Shown here piece after piece: positions 26,601 to 37,278 of a stretch of 64,000 nt of DNA (position 1 is the first letter of the stretch; the number at the start of each line of letters is the position of its first letter). This stretch comes from Nematostella vectensis (Eukaryota > Cnidaria > Anthozoa > Actiniaria > Edwardsiidae), in NCBI RefSeq assembly GCF_932526225.1, contig NC_064037.1, forward strand, positions 11,700,203 through 11,764,202. Reading direction: 5' to 3'. A program made the position numbers and the translations under genes. A model generated the notes under the pieces. That model did not search any database, was not told the DNA's origin, and was given only the letters and a program-made list of their open reading frames with translations.

Positions 26601-29600
26601 TGTCCTGGTGGTGTAACCAGTCTGAATATCAATTTCTCTGAAAAACAAATATATTAGCAGCTTAGTATTTAAAACTGGTTTGAAGCTCAGTAAAAACAAC
26701 TGAAGAAAAACGCTGGCGGGTCTTGTTCTTGAGGTTTAGGGCTGGGCTACACCTCTATATACCCTGGGGTCAAGAGGCCGAAAGTTCGCTCTACCCTCCC
26801 CATGTTAATTTAAAAAGCAACGATATAATTTCAGAGCCTCTGGTTTCCAGGGTAACCTCTATCCTGTTACCTGTTGAATCGATCATCGTGGTAGGCATCG
26901 GAGATGTTGAGGGTCTCGCCAGAGGTTGCCACGTAGCCTGCCACGCCTTTCGTCTTGGGGAACCTAAAAATACCATCACCAAGTCAGACAGCAAGCGTGC
27001 GAACATAAAACAGCAGAAGAATTGTTGGAAAAAACTCAGAAATATTTGGCTATTTGCACACGATGTTGATAGACATGGAAACACATGTAAATCACTTTAT
27101 CATGTTTGACTAGTTAAACTACAGACTGGGCTTTAGAATAACAAGGTAGTCTGCGTAGGAATACAGGGGCGTACGCAGGATTTTTACAAGCTGCGGTCAA
27201 AGCATTCAGAAGCTGAGTGAGGGCGTGGCCTCTTATCCCGCATCCCGTGAAGGGTTTGAAATTGGCGTCAATGCGTCAGACTTTTGAGAATATTACATGA
27301 TCCTCTGTGATCCTCGATCTGAAATAGGACTTCAGTCGTCGCGTGGCACTGAACGACATAACAATATGCTTGGAAATCATCTGTAGACTACCATGATTAA
27401 GAAAATTATAGTTTTTATCCTCATCATATATATAAAACTAAGTACATAAAAATAAATGAGTAAACATTTGACTTCCCACCCTCGTTTTGCAAATAAGATC
27501 GCCAAATGTTTTTGCAGTCCAGTGACTGCAGGCCTAGAGGCTGCGTACGCCCCTGGCATGGTGGAATCAGGGGAGTGAATCAACACAAGGTTGAAACGGT
27601 TACACCTACGTTCCGCTGACGCTAGTCGTACTTTAGCACCTTAATTTCTCCGACGTAGGGGCGCAAAACGCTCGAGGCGTTTTAGTTTTAGTTCATCGTC
27701 ATTTTGATTTATTCCCCTCTCTCTACCTTATTTCTTTCTGCAGTTGCGAGGAGCGGCTATCCTCCAGGCTCCCTCCAATGTCAAAGATCCTTGCATACAG
27801 CTCGTTTGTCTTGTTATCAACCAAGAATAACGAGGTCCGGTCTGCATCAACGAGTGTCTGGGCGTAGTTCTGCAAGGGAGCTTGAGTTATAAGGCTGGTG
27901 CGTGAAACTATGATTTCAGATAAATTGCCATCAATATAAAATCAATCAATCAATCATATAAAATAAAAAAAACACTGATGAGTGGGCAACCACGAAACAG
28001 GCTTGTAGAGATGAAACGGTAGTTCGCGTGTTTTTTTCCTACAAACCAAGATATATCCCGCTCTACACCTATGTATTGAGCACTGTTATATGAACGCCTG
28101 CACTCACGCACTATATTACTATCATATATATTACAATCATATAAAGACTTCTATAAAAATTCATATAATCATCGCCATTGCCGTCCGCACCATCTTACCA
28201 TGATCTTCATAATAACCGTGTCCATACTAACGATATCTTGAAAAATGGACCTGGAAAAAAACGACAAAGTTAACAAGTTGGCATTGTTGCCGGACGGTAA
28301 AAGCAATTCCAGAATAGGAAAGGGGTATCCTGTGGATGCCCTGTCAACCATGGTAAAAACACTGAGCAAACAGCAATAAAATAGTCCAGCATTAATGGCA
28401 CCGCTACGTTTGGCCGACCACAAGACAAAGAAAATGTTTGCGAGCTTTTTTTTTAGGACGCCACCAATTATGTACTGTACTTCACGTAGGCATTGCTGGA
28501 CCAGTTTCTCATTGGCCAGTTTCTCAAAAACAATGCTGGCCCTGTTTGCATGGGGCTTGTGCACATCCGTCATGGTTCACCTTGTTACGTTAAGAAGAAA
28601 CTCCGTTAGTTTTCTGTGCTTGTGCATGTGTAGGTACATCTGGAATAAAAACACATGCCGTGGTTTAAAGGGGCTGCGAAACGTAAAAGGCGAGAAAATA
28701 TGAGAGATAGTGATAAATTAATCCCAAATCTGAAATACAAAGACCATTGTATTTTCAAATGTAATTGAGTTTTTATAGAGACTTTTGTGGTTTTATTATC
28801 AGAGTTTAGCGCTGACAAACTCTCATTCACCTGCCGTGCGAAATTTAACATGATTCTGGACTGTCGTAATTTGGACAATTATGTAGGCTACTGTAGTACG
28901 TTCCCACTCTTACCTCTGCATAATAAAGTGATATCCCACCCCAGACGAGATAACTGTTGACTATCTATTAGACGGAAAACAAGTATACAAAGTTAGAACA
29001 TCTACACCAAGAAGAGCTACTTTATCCAGGAAATGTCTTATTTTTTTAAGTTAAATCGCAATAAAAAAACATTTACGGTGGCCATAGACTGATTATAATC
29101 GTATTTCTTAGTTTAACAAACCTCTTCATCTTCCTCATCAAAGGGATCTCGTCCAACCATTCTGCTCAACTCGATTGTACCTTAAAAAAAATAAAATAAA
29201 CAATGAACAATAAACTATGCCCTGATTGTCAGTTAAATGGGTATCATGTGGTATTTTAGCGCGAAAAAGAGGATTTGGCACATGGGGCATCAAAACCATG
29301 TTGAAACTTTTTGTGAACTTTCGTCGCAGTAAAGCTTGGGATTACCAATCTTTCGCACCCAAAGTCCATAAAACACCCATTATCTGGAAAAAGGATCTAT
29401 TTAGAGATGACAATGATGTAGCAAATTGGTCTTGGGAATTCCTGTGATGCTTTGCCGTGTCAACTCAATCGTGTTTCTACACAGGGAGAAAAAGCTCACA
29501 GTTTGTGATTTTTCAAATTTGAAGGAAACTCGCCGAGCTATAAAAAGTAATATTTTTTTACAATTTCCTCTGTAAAGTTTTATACAATGCGATCAATCGC

Positions 29601-32600
29601 TACTCCGCCATGTTGTCTTTCCGTTGGCTCTAAAATAATCTCTTCCCTGCTAGAAATCTTTTTTAATGCTTCAATATTACCGGGGATGTGTGTATGGATT
29701 AGATATCTTTTGGTTTTATTAGTCCTCTCTAGTCTGCAGATGTGTCCGTGTAAAGTTAAGCGAACTTCGTAAACTTGATGTTTCGTAGCGCCTTCACTTA
29801 TCTTCTCTTTATTGATTGTAAAATGTACACTCGATATTTTAATGAGCAAAACTACTGCGTGGATTTTAGTGCGTGGATCCCACAGAGGTGCGTGGACAAA
29901 CTGAGTGGACTCAAAATCCACGCAAAATCCACGTAGAATCCACGCCGAATCCACGCACGGAATGTTAAAACACATTCAGTCTGTACTGTACTAGTGTACA
30001 TATCTCACAAAACATGAAATGAACATGAGCACCCTGTGTTCTCTACAGATGCTAGAGTTTATCATCTGAAAAGCAGGTAAAGTTATTGTGGGTTTGCATG
30101 GCTCACCAACAAGTTCTCCATTTGACTGCACGATCGGCTGACACAGGATGGATTGGGCAGTGGTGCCTATGAGGTTAATACCATGATTAGTAATCGGGTA
30201 ATGAATTAATAAATCACAGTATTGGACACTTACTGTCAACACCAGTGCCTTGAGGAAATCTCTCATCCTGAACAAGGAACAAAAGGCAAGAATATTTAAG
30301 TTAGAATGGCCATAAATTGCAAATGTGTAGCTTTAAGCTTTATTCTCACTAAACATAAGGCCATTGAGCTAGCACAGACCAAATCAAGAGTAAGGAAATC
30401 CAGATCATTGGTGCAGCACTTGAGCACCCAGGAGATTTTGTTGATGGAAGTAACATGGGAACAAGGCACTAGAAAAATTAGGTGCAGTCTCCACTAAAAA
30501 ACACATTGTAAGATGCAAATTTAGGGAAGGGGGAGAGGGGGTTCTCTACCCTTCTCCTGGATCCGGCACTGTTCTATACTCCCAGGGTGCCTAAGGATGA
30601 TCCCATGCTCTAACACATAATCAAGCCTCATTATTTGCGGAGCACATAATTTGTTAAGCTGCTTACCCCTAGTATATCTGTTGTTCTGACTGGTTTCAGT
30701 GTGTAAGCCACATATGCAGCTATTGTTGTGCCCTGCTGGATCCTTACTGAGGAGGATGTTTTCCTATGGCACATCAAAGAACAGTTTATTTAAAATAAAT
30801 TCAAAACATTATTAATACTAATACGGTAATATTAGTAAAGCCCTCCTTGCAAACATCGCCCAGCATTGCTGGTGATGTTAGGTTTGGTTAACTACAAGAC
30901 AAAGAAAATGATGTTCAAACAGATCCAGCCTTGTAAGGCCAGTGGCTTGAAGACTGTTTGCCTACAATACCGGTGCTGCTTGCACAGGGCTTTACAGCAA
31001 AACTAAAACATACCCTTCTGGTAAACTTGGATTGTAAACATACAAGTCCTGTAAAAAAAATCAAATTATCATTATTGCAAAGAAACAATAATAAAAAATT
31101 TTTAAATGAAGAATATGTACCTGTCCAGAAGAATCAACAAGATACAAAACAAATCCATCTGCATGTGATGCTGTTGGTAAGATATATTATGTTTAGTATA
31201 TTTATATTTTTTGTTTAGTAATGATTTTCAGTAACATTTCCTAGTCACTAGGGAAAAGGCTATACTACTGTATACAGGGCTTCTGGAATTACGCCCTCGT
31301 GCGGAAGCATGCAATTTGGCTTTCTCTGCGTAATCCACAAATTTCTGCTTAATCCCACGTAATTTGGCTAAATTTTGAAAGAAAAACCATTAAGTGCACA
31401 GCTGATGTGTTCTTTTTACAGTAGGGTTATTACAATTTTTTCAGTAAAAAAAGACACATTCTTCGTAAGAGTGCTATACTTCAAACTGAATTTCAAAAAC
31501 AACAAATAAAATGACTAGGCGTTCTTTGCTAAACTGCAAGGGTTTGGAGCCAAACTCGCCTACCCAAGATATTAACCCAGAGTAATTTAGCTTGTAATCA
31601 TTTGTTTTCTGTGAAAAATGTGCAATCCTGCGTAATTTGGTGCTTAATTGTTGATATTCCGAGTAATTTAGCACGTAATTCAGAAAAGAATCCCGCAAAA
31701 TTTTGATTTTCAGCATAATTTAGCGCGTAATTTTGCAAAAAGTCAGGCATAATTTTGATTCTTTTTCTGTGTAATTCCAGAAGCCCTGTGTATAACCAGG
31801 TAATGACAAAAGAATAGCTCTTCAACCAGCTATACTACACTTTATATTATTTAGTAGCTCAAGTCAATAGTAGTAATGAAAGGACCAAAGCAAACAGGGA
31901 GAAGTGTAAAGAACTATATCTGCATGAATTATATATGTCATTTTAAATGACAGCTTTGTGAATTTTTTTAGTAATTAGTATGATTTTCATCTCTCCCCAA
32001 AGATTCTCATGACACAGAGGAGATAAAAAATGGCAAACTTGAGAAATCCCAATCTTTTAGAAATTTCTTAATGGCTTAAAAAAATGAAATCTTAAAAAGG
32101 CACACTTCATATCAAGCAGAAATGAGAACATGAAAATTGATTTTAAATCGAAAGAAGTGTTTAAGGAGTATTGATTAAGTTCTTTTTTATTCAAGAAAAC
32201 AAAACTTGACTTTTTCCTCACAAAATGACTTTGCTCACAAAAACCTTTTTTCTCCATATCATAAATTATATTTTTTGCATTATGGGATAACAGTTCAAGA
32301 TAAACATAAACATTAGTGATAGTAGAATCAAAACTGAGATAAGGAAAATGTGAATTTGTAGTGGTTGTCTGAGTTCCGTTAAAACACACCTGAGGCGATA
32401 CAATTAGCCAGCTCCAGAAGCACTTTCTGTTTGTTAGGCTGTTGGTGGATGTCATGAGTGAGGTCTTCTAACATCTTCTTCTTATCGCTATGTACACAGA
32501 ACTAAAACATACAAATCATAGAATCAAATATAATTAAGGGAAAAATATGTTTCATTTTAAAACACTGAAAACACCTACTATTGTTAGTAGGCTTACAATT

Positions 32601-35600
32601 AGGATTTTAAATAAATGTGGTTGCATTTGTGACTAGTTTTGTTTAATGCCACCAAAGAATATAATTTTGTAGCAAATAAATGACAACTTACATTAACCCT
32701 TGAAATTCACACCAAGCAGTCAAAAAATGAATAAAATTTAAATCACTAAACTTGTGGTTATGCTCCCCATAGATTGTTTAGCACAAGCTGTAAACAAAAG
32801 GTTTATGTTCAAGTCTATAGCAGAGCTCCTTTGAGGTTTTATTGTATATGTGTGACAAAAATTGCTATGTAACTTTAGTAAAACTGGAAACAGCTGCACA
32901 CATGCATTTAAAACAAAAAAAGAGCTTTAAGCTCTGATACTGTACTTCCACACTCATACTGTACTCCGCTAACCATTTTTGAATTATCATTTGCAGTTTT
33001 TAGAGTTGGCAATATTTAAAGTTTATGATTATTTCATTAGTACTATCCCATTCATTCTGTAGCTTTAGAACTGCTCCCTACTGTACTTTCAGAAAACTAA
33101 AATTTGGATGATAAAAAATCTATTATTGGTTTTGCATTAGGGTATTTGCATGTTGTGTTGATTCATACAGAGAAGATTATTTAGCAGCGCATCAGCAATA
33201 TTTTTTTTGCTCTTTAAACTGTACTTGGATATCTTATTGTGGAATCACAAACTTGAGCGTGAAAAATCAAAAGTTGCTGTATTATGTTTTCCTGTGTGGG
33301 GTCACATTTCCTTCAGAATTCATTTTAAAGTAATTTTTAATAGAAAAAAGCAAAAGGCTTGAGGATAAATGGTAAAATACAGGTGTTTGTTAAAAAAATA
33401 TCCAAGCATTAGTAAATTTGTTGATAGGATTTGCCTACAATCTAAAAGTCTAAAATTTAGCTATTGAGGAGGGAGGGGTACAATAAAGCATTTCTTTATA
33501 TTATTTTATTCATTCATTATTAATTTTTATATGATTGGTGTTTCTATCAGAACCCAATCACTAACAGATAAATTGTACTCCATCTGCTGTTTAGCAAAGT
33601 CTGGTGCATAAAAGGTCTTGGCTATTGTTGGAATATCTAATCAACTTTCACAGGCAATAAAAAAAAAATTAAGACAACAACTGCTTTTACTTTAAAATTT
33701 TGTCAGATCTGGTTTGGTTAATATGGCCAATATTATTGTTGATACAAACCAACCAGCAAAATAACTGCAGATAGATAATAAAAAAAATAAAATTAAGACA
33801 ACTGCTTTTACTTTAAGCATATAATGTATTAAATTTTGTCAGATCTGGTTTGGTTAATAAGGCCAATATTATTGTTGATACAAACCAACCAGCAAAATAG
33901 CTGCATATAGATAATACAGTATGATACAGTATAAGAACAGACTGTATCTCATAAAATATTTCAAGCATCAGTCCTATGTCCCTGTAAAATGTTGTTGAAA
34001 TTAGTGTCTATGAAGAATGAAAACAGCTTGATGAAATGAAATTCAGCCAAATCAAGAGCATGTACAGCACTTGATTAAGAAACTAGTTCAATAATATACC
34101 TTATTTTCACTGTCATAAAGGATTTCTTTATTTAGAATCTGAATTATTGATAAGCAATAAGCAAGAAACATGTTTCAGTTTTATGTTGCACCAAATGTTA
34201 CAATATTCTCTTTCACAATTCATTTTTTCTGATAAGCTCAAAATTTTTAATTATTCTTTTTTCTCTCTCTACACATTTAGGGACGTGTACAAAAAGAAAT
34301 TTCCTTAGTTATTTTTGTCATAAAACTCGGAGGAAATAAATCTATCAACCAATAAAAATCTAATGCATTTTATAAGTTACATGAGACAAACTACCCTGCT
34401 ATATGTCATCAAAAAATATATGATAATCAAAATTTCAACTAACAAGCTTAAAATCTTTTTTTTTAATTTCGCGTTGTTACTGGCAACAGTACTTTTAATA
34501 AAGGAGTTGTGATCAGAAGTATCTTATTTGTTGTATTCATAGTTTCTCTAATAGCTATATTTTTTGCCGTTCTAAATGTAAAACAGTATAACAATATAAT
34601 TCCCCGCAGATTGTACTCGAAATTTTCTGAGTTTCATCCATAATTTTTTCCCATTTCGCTCGGTTAGATATTGGTAAAATGACCAATTCGGAGAAAACTC
34701 ATTACTTACTTAACTGTAAAATCTCCGATTTTGACATCAAGTTTTTCATGACAGCTGCCAAAATAAAGACTTTTTCCTGATCTGAACAGCTCAAGATATA
34801 TCCGAAACTCTCAATGACTTGGATTTTAAAACCACTTCAATATAAAAAAAAGTGACAATTGTTTTTTTTTACCTTCCATTTTGACAGCGACGGCCGATGC
34901 GTTAGAGATGCTGTGGAAAGTTGGGTGAGTCTTAGACATGATTTTTTTATTTCACTATTCAAATTGTTTAACGACTTTTTTTAACTGGTAAAAAAAAATA
35001 CCATTTTGTTGATTCTTTTCGTGTTCTGAAGATGGATGTCTCCCCTTGTTGTGCTTTATCTTACGAGTTTTTCGGATAAGCCATCTTTCCAATCGTTCTT
35101 GGTCGACGTTCTTCATAACAAACTCTTCCAAGAACATCGGATGTCCTTGCAAGTACCCTCGAACCGACTCCCCGTCTATTTCTGCAAGAAAATCACAAGA
35201 ACACCGTTAAGCAAACTAAAACCAATTACTCAAGTCTTACAAAAACATCTTATCTAGGCAATTTTCGCAGGCAAGACAGATTAAACACTCGATTCCACAC
35301 TCGTCAAATGTACAGAGTTTCTCGCTAACCGTTGTTCTAGAGCCCTGTCGATACAGACGTCAACGGAAATCTACAAACTACACTCATATTATTTAGCGAT
35401 CTCCTTTATATTGAATGAAATGGCCGATCTAATTACTCCCAATAACCACAGAACCACAATTAAACCCCAGCTATCTAACAAACAGTGAAAGTTTAGAAAG
35501 CACGAAACCACAAAAGCGATTTCGCGCGCTTTGAAACTTCAAACGATAAAGAAGACCTGGAATCAGGGTCTCGATCTATTACCATGTGTTTCTGGTGCCG

Positions 35601-35937
35601 GTCGCTCTCCAATCGCTTTCCCTTGCACAAGAGCAGGTCTAAACGGGCCTTCATTAAAGGGAACGCTAAGATCGAAGTGGCCATGACTGTTTACTAGGCT
35701 GTGCTGGTTGCTAGTGTGCCTTTGGCCCGGCGAGGAAGAACTCTTTGCGGTGTTTCCGCCGCTTGGGACTCTACGAATGGGGCTGCTACGAGAACTATTT
35801 GGTAAAGGCGGCAATCTCCGATTTGAGATCTGTCTGGAAGGACTCGACATCCTTATTTTATGGCGTTTGGGCGAAGATCTTGCTATCTTGCCTCCATTGT
35901 CGCAGGGATTCTTCGTAGCGAAGTGTGTTTCATTCAC
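17665..35937 (-). CDS. PDE10A: PDE10A-type dual-GAF 3',5'-cyclic nucleotide phosphodiesterase
   Basis: 27 exons (minus strand, high to low): 35583-35937, 35002-35181, 34873-34910, 32390-32480, 31121-31170, 31014-31048, 30667-30763, 30234-30267, 30107-30166, 29122-29180, 28914-28964, 28581-28639, 28199-28250, 27727-27869, 26871-26963, 26569-26637, 26099-26154, 22050-22108, 21690-21829, 21505-21591, 20219-20369, 19845-20000, 19286-19458, 18883-18994, 18545-18625, 18271-18359, 17665-17947. They total 2853 nt (950 aa) with every phase matching. Domains: Ser/Arg/Pro-rich N-terminus (1-118), helical region (119-200), GAF-A (about 205-350), GAF-B (about 370-525), catalytic domain (about 580-860), Glu/Lys-rich tail. 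Metal site: HNWTH (626-630), HDLDH (664-668), Asp775 in TACDLSA; purine-binding Gln827. YSTSTME and [10 protein letters not shown] favour PDE10A over PDE5/11. It hydrolyses cAMP and cGMP. Least secure: the 35-nt exon 6 and the AAG acceptor of exon 4. Confidence 0.94.
18155..18290 (-). repeat. 68-bp duplication of the PDE10A exon 26 donor junction
   Basis: Units 18155-18222 and 18223-18290 are essentially identical. The second holds the last 20 coding bases of exon 26 and its GTAAGTTTG donor. The first is a downstream intronic copy with the same exon end and donor. Confidence 0.92.
19588..19922 (-). repeat. 84-bp repeat, four units, spanning the PDE10A exon 22 donor junction
   Basis: Units begin near 19588, 19671, 19755 and 19839. 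The last includes the true end of exon 22 (19845) with the metal-site codons for MEHHHFNQT. The three others, lying downstream in intron 22, repeat the last roughly 47 exon bases, the CAG/GTATAG donor and the C-rich (G-rich in transcript) intron start. The first unit is flanked by a C run of about 24 at 19563-19586. Confidence 0.9.
21009..21200. repeat. About 52-bp minisatellite in PDE10A intron 20
   Basis: Three to four units share ACTATAACGTAAGTAAATAA and CACATCCACACGTTTTA, with spacing of about 52 bp. It lies deep in the intron and on neither side touches an exon. Confidence 0.85.
21889..22040. repeat. Perfect (CAGT)38 microsatellite in PDE10A intron 18
   Basis: 152 bp of uninterrupted CAGT (ACTG on the gene strand). 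Intron 18 runs 21830-22049 (220 bp), so the microsatellite makes up about 70% of it and begins nine bases after the exon 18 GTGAAT donor. Confidence 0.97.
22598..25033 (-). CDS. Intronless acidic repeat-rich orphan protein nested in PDE10A intron 17
   Basis: A single open frame of 812 codons runs from an ATG at 25033 to a stop at 22598. It lies wholly inside the intron between PDE10A exons 17 and 18 and on the same strand. The frame opens five codons upstream, but an in-frame TAG closes it, so it is not a PDE exon extension. The 811-aa product is rich in Asp, Glu and Ser. It has three internal repeat families: two PGQE(S/P)VL blocks near residues 210-345; four 28-residue units with (V/T)CE and SSP motifs near 415-505; and six units of about 24 residues near 643-780 built on [18 protein letters not shown]. 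There is no signal peptide, no membrane helix and no known domain that I recognise. A long intact frame with in-frame repeats argues for coding, but expression is unproven. Alternatives are a retrogene, a de novo gene, or a rare alternative PDE10A exon. Confidence 0.72.
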   Translation of the reverse strand: MNSNATDFPVYHPEPFGFYHQQLTRNENLEVQCPELQSTESRDSLHSLQSTTSFYLDELFANYGSDSSLRDNEERSCDPYLAQLPDVFDQEQESFTANSYTFLGNTLEDLLPTSEDIVQPQKENFENESTFPLEDYISSCVPELPCWDGNQCDICIEDYTRHLFNSPPPFISNEGFFVTFQCYQFDIDEMELDFHEDHYEVMNYDLIINLPGQESVLDVTNFDTFLAKVMDFGVAEGRFIKEDDYNENTDESFVVSPETVLRNCNLVDNTYLVNQASMNIQETALEQTSDQNSYDSFEDALSKFEFLEDKHEFEESDLALNMPGQEPVLCQENLDTLCDKLSPIEDFSGELESNLQGELIKLIIRSFVDYITVVVEESISTNTHTNHAVELNQEKEDSVPSLDKNVDPYDTDGVVCEEEECSSPNLTPVKYNCPCARAMDSATCEHDKSSSPDFTAAKYKYSSATDMDSVICEQEECSCLDHLSANAEYSNKREMEGVTCVESTRLELTSCVSPPPICLMASADEDVEKNGSSPQSLESQVLSDGCTKTMSPNKTSPAAVRDLESERWVKPYDVWQESSPKEISQQEVVLDLSQAVEFDCCGNIVQEEPCTFGKPISSLVNKECTNGNNCGTPLSTTKVDELDAPLTEMIASLPPKETKATIDEELGAPLTEMISSLPRKKPRAAKDEELETPLTEMVYLPPKKTRATKDEELEVPLTEMISPLPPNKKRATKEEELDTPLTKMISSLPPKKTTATKDEELEASLVISSLPSKKTDKKEQDPTSHRANVIIDLIHAEVIKGVLEYSYCPLM
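27164..27555. mobile_element. Non-autonomous DNA element with 15-bp terminal inverted repeats
   Basis: A 392-bp segment begins CAGGGGCGTACGCAG and ends with its exact reverse complement CTGCGTACGCCCCTG. It lies in PDE10A intron 14, has no ORF, and I could not find a convincing target-site duplication. CAGGG termini resemble hAT elements, but this assignment is tentative. Confidence 0.65.
31275..31788. mobile_element. Non-autonomous DNA element with 19-bp TIRs and 6-bp flanking repeat
   Basis: Begins CAGGGCTTCTGGAATTACG and ends TGTAATTCCAGAAGCCCTG, with TGTATA immediately on both sides. The interior contains several diverged GCGTAATTT phrases and no coding capacity. It lies in PDE10A intron 4. 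The termini are hAT-like, although hAT normally makes an 8-bp duplication. Confidence 0.72.
33661..33915. repeat. Direct duplication of about 125 bp in PDE10A intron 3
   Basis: Copies at about 33661-33780 and 33781-33915 share AATTAAGACAAC, TTTTGTCAGATCTGG and GATACAAACCAACCAGCAAA in the same order, with small insertions. Confidence 0.85.
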
Positions 35938-36306
35938 TGTTTACAGTGATAGGCTCCAGTGAGCGCTAACAGCTGTCTTTTTTAGGCACGTGACAAGAAG
36001 TGAATAATTCACAATGCAAATGAACAACTAGCCTGAAATATGAAAATTAGCACTAGTAATTTCCGCCAGATTGCATGGGTTTCGCTATAAGCCATTACAC
36101 GTTCGTAAACGTTTGAATTCAGGTAAAACACATTAAGATGGGGCAAGAAGGGGGGAGGTAGGGCATATTTTAATAGTTCGATGAATGTAGTAATGGAAAA
36201 GATAAAAAAACACATAAACACTCTTCTATAAGCCAAAGCAAGTGCGACCTCGAAATATCCTTCGCGGCTAAGTTAAGACACGGCCTCTATTGACTACAGT
36301 GTATTT

Positions 36307-36424
36307 AACAATTAGACTACGAGTTCGAGTTTTCTATGAGTCAATACGTAGATGGTCCACTAGGCGCGTAGCGCCGAGTTGACTATTTGACTTATAGAAA
36401 ACGAGAACGAGTAGTCTAATTGTT
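36307..36424. mobile_element. 118-bp foldback (MITE-like) element
   Basis: The left arm AACAATTAGACTACGAGTTC pairs with the right arm ending GTAGTCTAATTGTT. The arms extend about 38 bp with few mismatches around a GC-rich centre. No ORF. Confidence 0.7.
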
Positions 36425-36697
36425 TTAGTATAAATCCACTCACATACTACCTTCAAATAAATGACGATTTTAATAATTAAGTGGGAGGGGGGGGGGGGGG
36501 TCGGGGTCGGCGAGCTAAGAGAAATTAGAAACATTGATACTCGGCTCTAAATAGCGTTACGCCGTTGGTACGTTGTTTGTGGGTACCTTTAAGGGGTGTA
36601 AAATTGGCACGAGCCACGCCCTTTTTGGTAACTTTTAGGGGTAAAAATGAAATTCCCTACGAGCATCCCCGTCATTATGATATGGGAGTCCCCAACC

Positions 36698-36699
<2 letters not shown>

Positions 36700-36739
<40 letters not shown>
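36700..36739. repeat. 40-base G homopolymer
   Basis: An uninterrupted G run in the PDE10A/MCPH1 intergenic region, capable of forming G-quadruplexes. Its length in the assembly may be unreliable. Confidence 0.9.
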
Positions 36740-36742
<3 letters not shown>

Positions 36743-37278
36743 CTTCCGATAGTTATCTCACAAAATCGGCTCTAGCTCACGGAAAACTCGGTGCTTCCTC
36801 TTAGGCTCGTGTCAGGATCTATTCCCAGCAGTCTCTAGAGGCCTAGGTCAACGATTGCGGGTTGAAATCGAGCCTAGATCCTAGTGTGTGGATTCCGGAT
36901 TCCACTTGTATGATTCCGGATTCCAAGCCTCATTTTTAATGTAGTTGGGATTATCGGATATAACCAAAATGCACAAATAAGAAGTCAATGCATTGACAAT
37001 TTTTTATAAATTTCAACTTCTGAAACTTCTGAAATCCTTATAAATCAGGGAAACGTTGCGTGACGGGAAACTAAAAGCGGCTGCGATGCGAGGAGACTAG
37101 TGTTTTCTGGGTCTCCTGTGTTTTTCTTTATTCCAGCTTTCACATCGCGGGCTCAGATTTAAACAATGCGCGCCAACTTCAAAAACACCGTCGATTTCAA
37201 GCTGATTTCAAGAAAATGTGTACAGAATTTGCGGTGAAAAATATGATCATTTAACATTGATAACACCACTCAGCCATA

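Larger units (their letters stand above)
35938..37278. other. Shared head-to-head promoter region of PDE10A and MCPH1
   Basis: 1.34 kb separates the two divergent start codons. It includes a foldback element (36307-36424), G runs at 36484-36500 and 36700-36739, and a doubled GATTCCGGATTCCA motif near 36887-36921. I see no clear TATA box for either gene. Confidence 0.6.

Noticed and set aside
31474-31825. Short minus-strand frames around 31.5 kb
   Set aside because: They lie within the non-autonomous element 31275-31788 and reflect its internal repeats.
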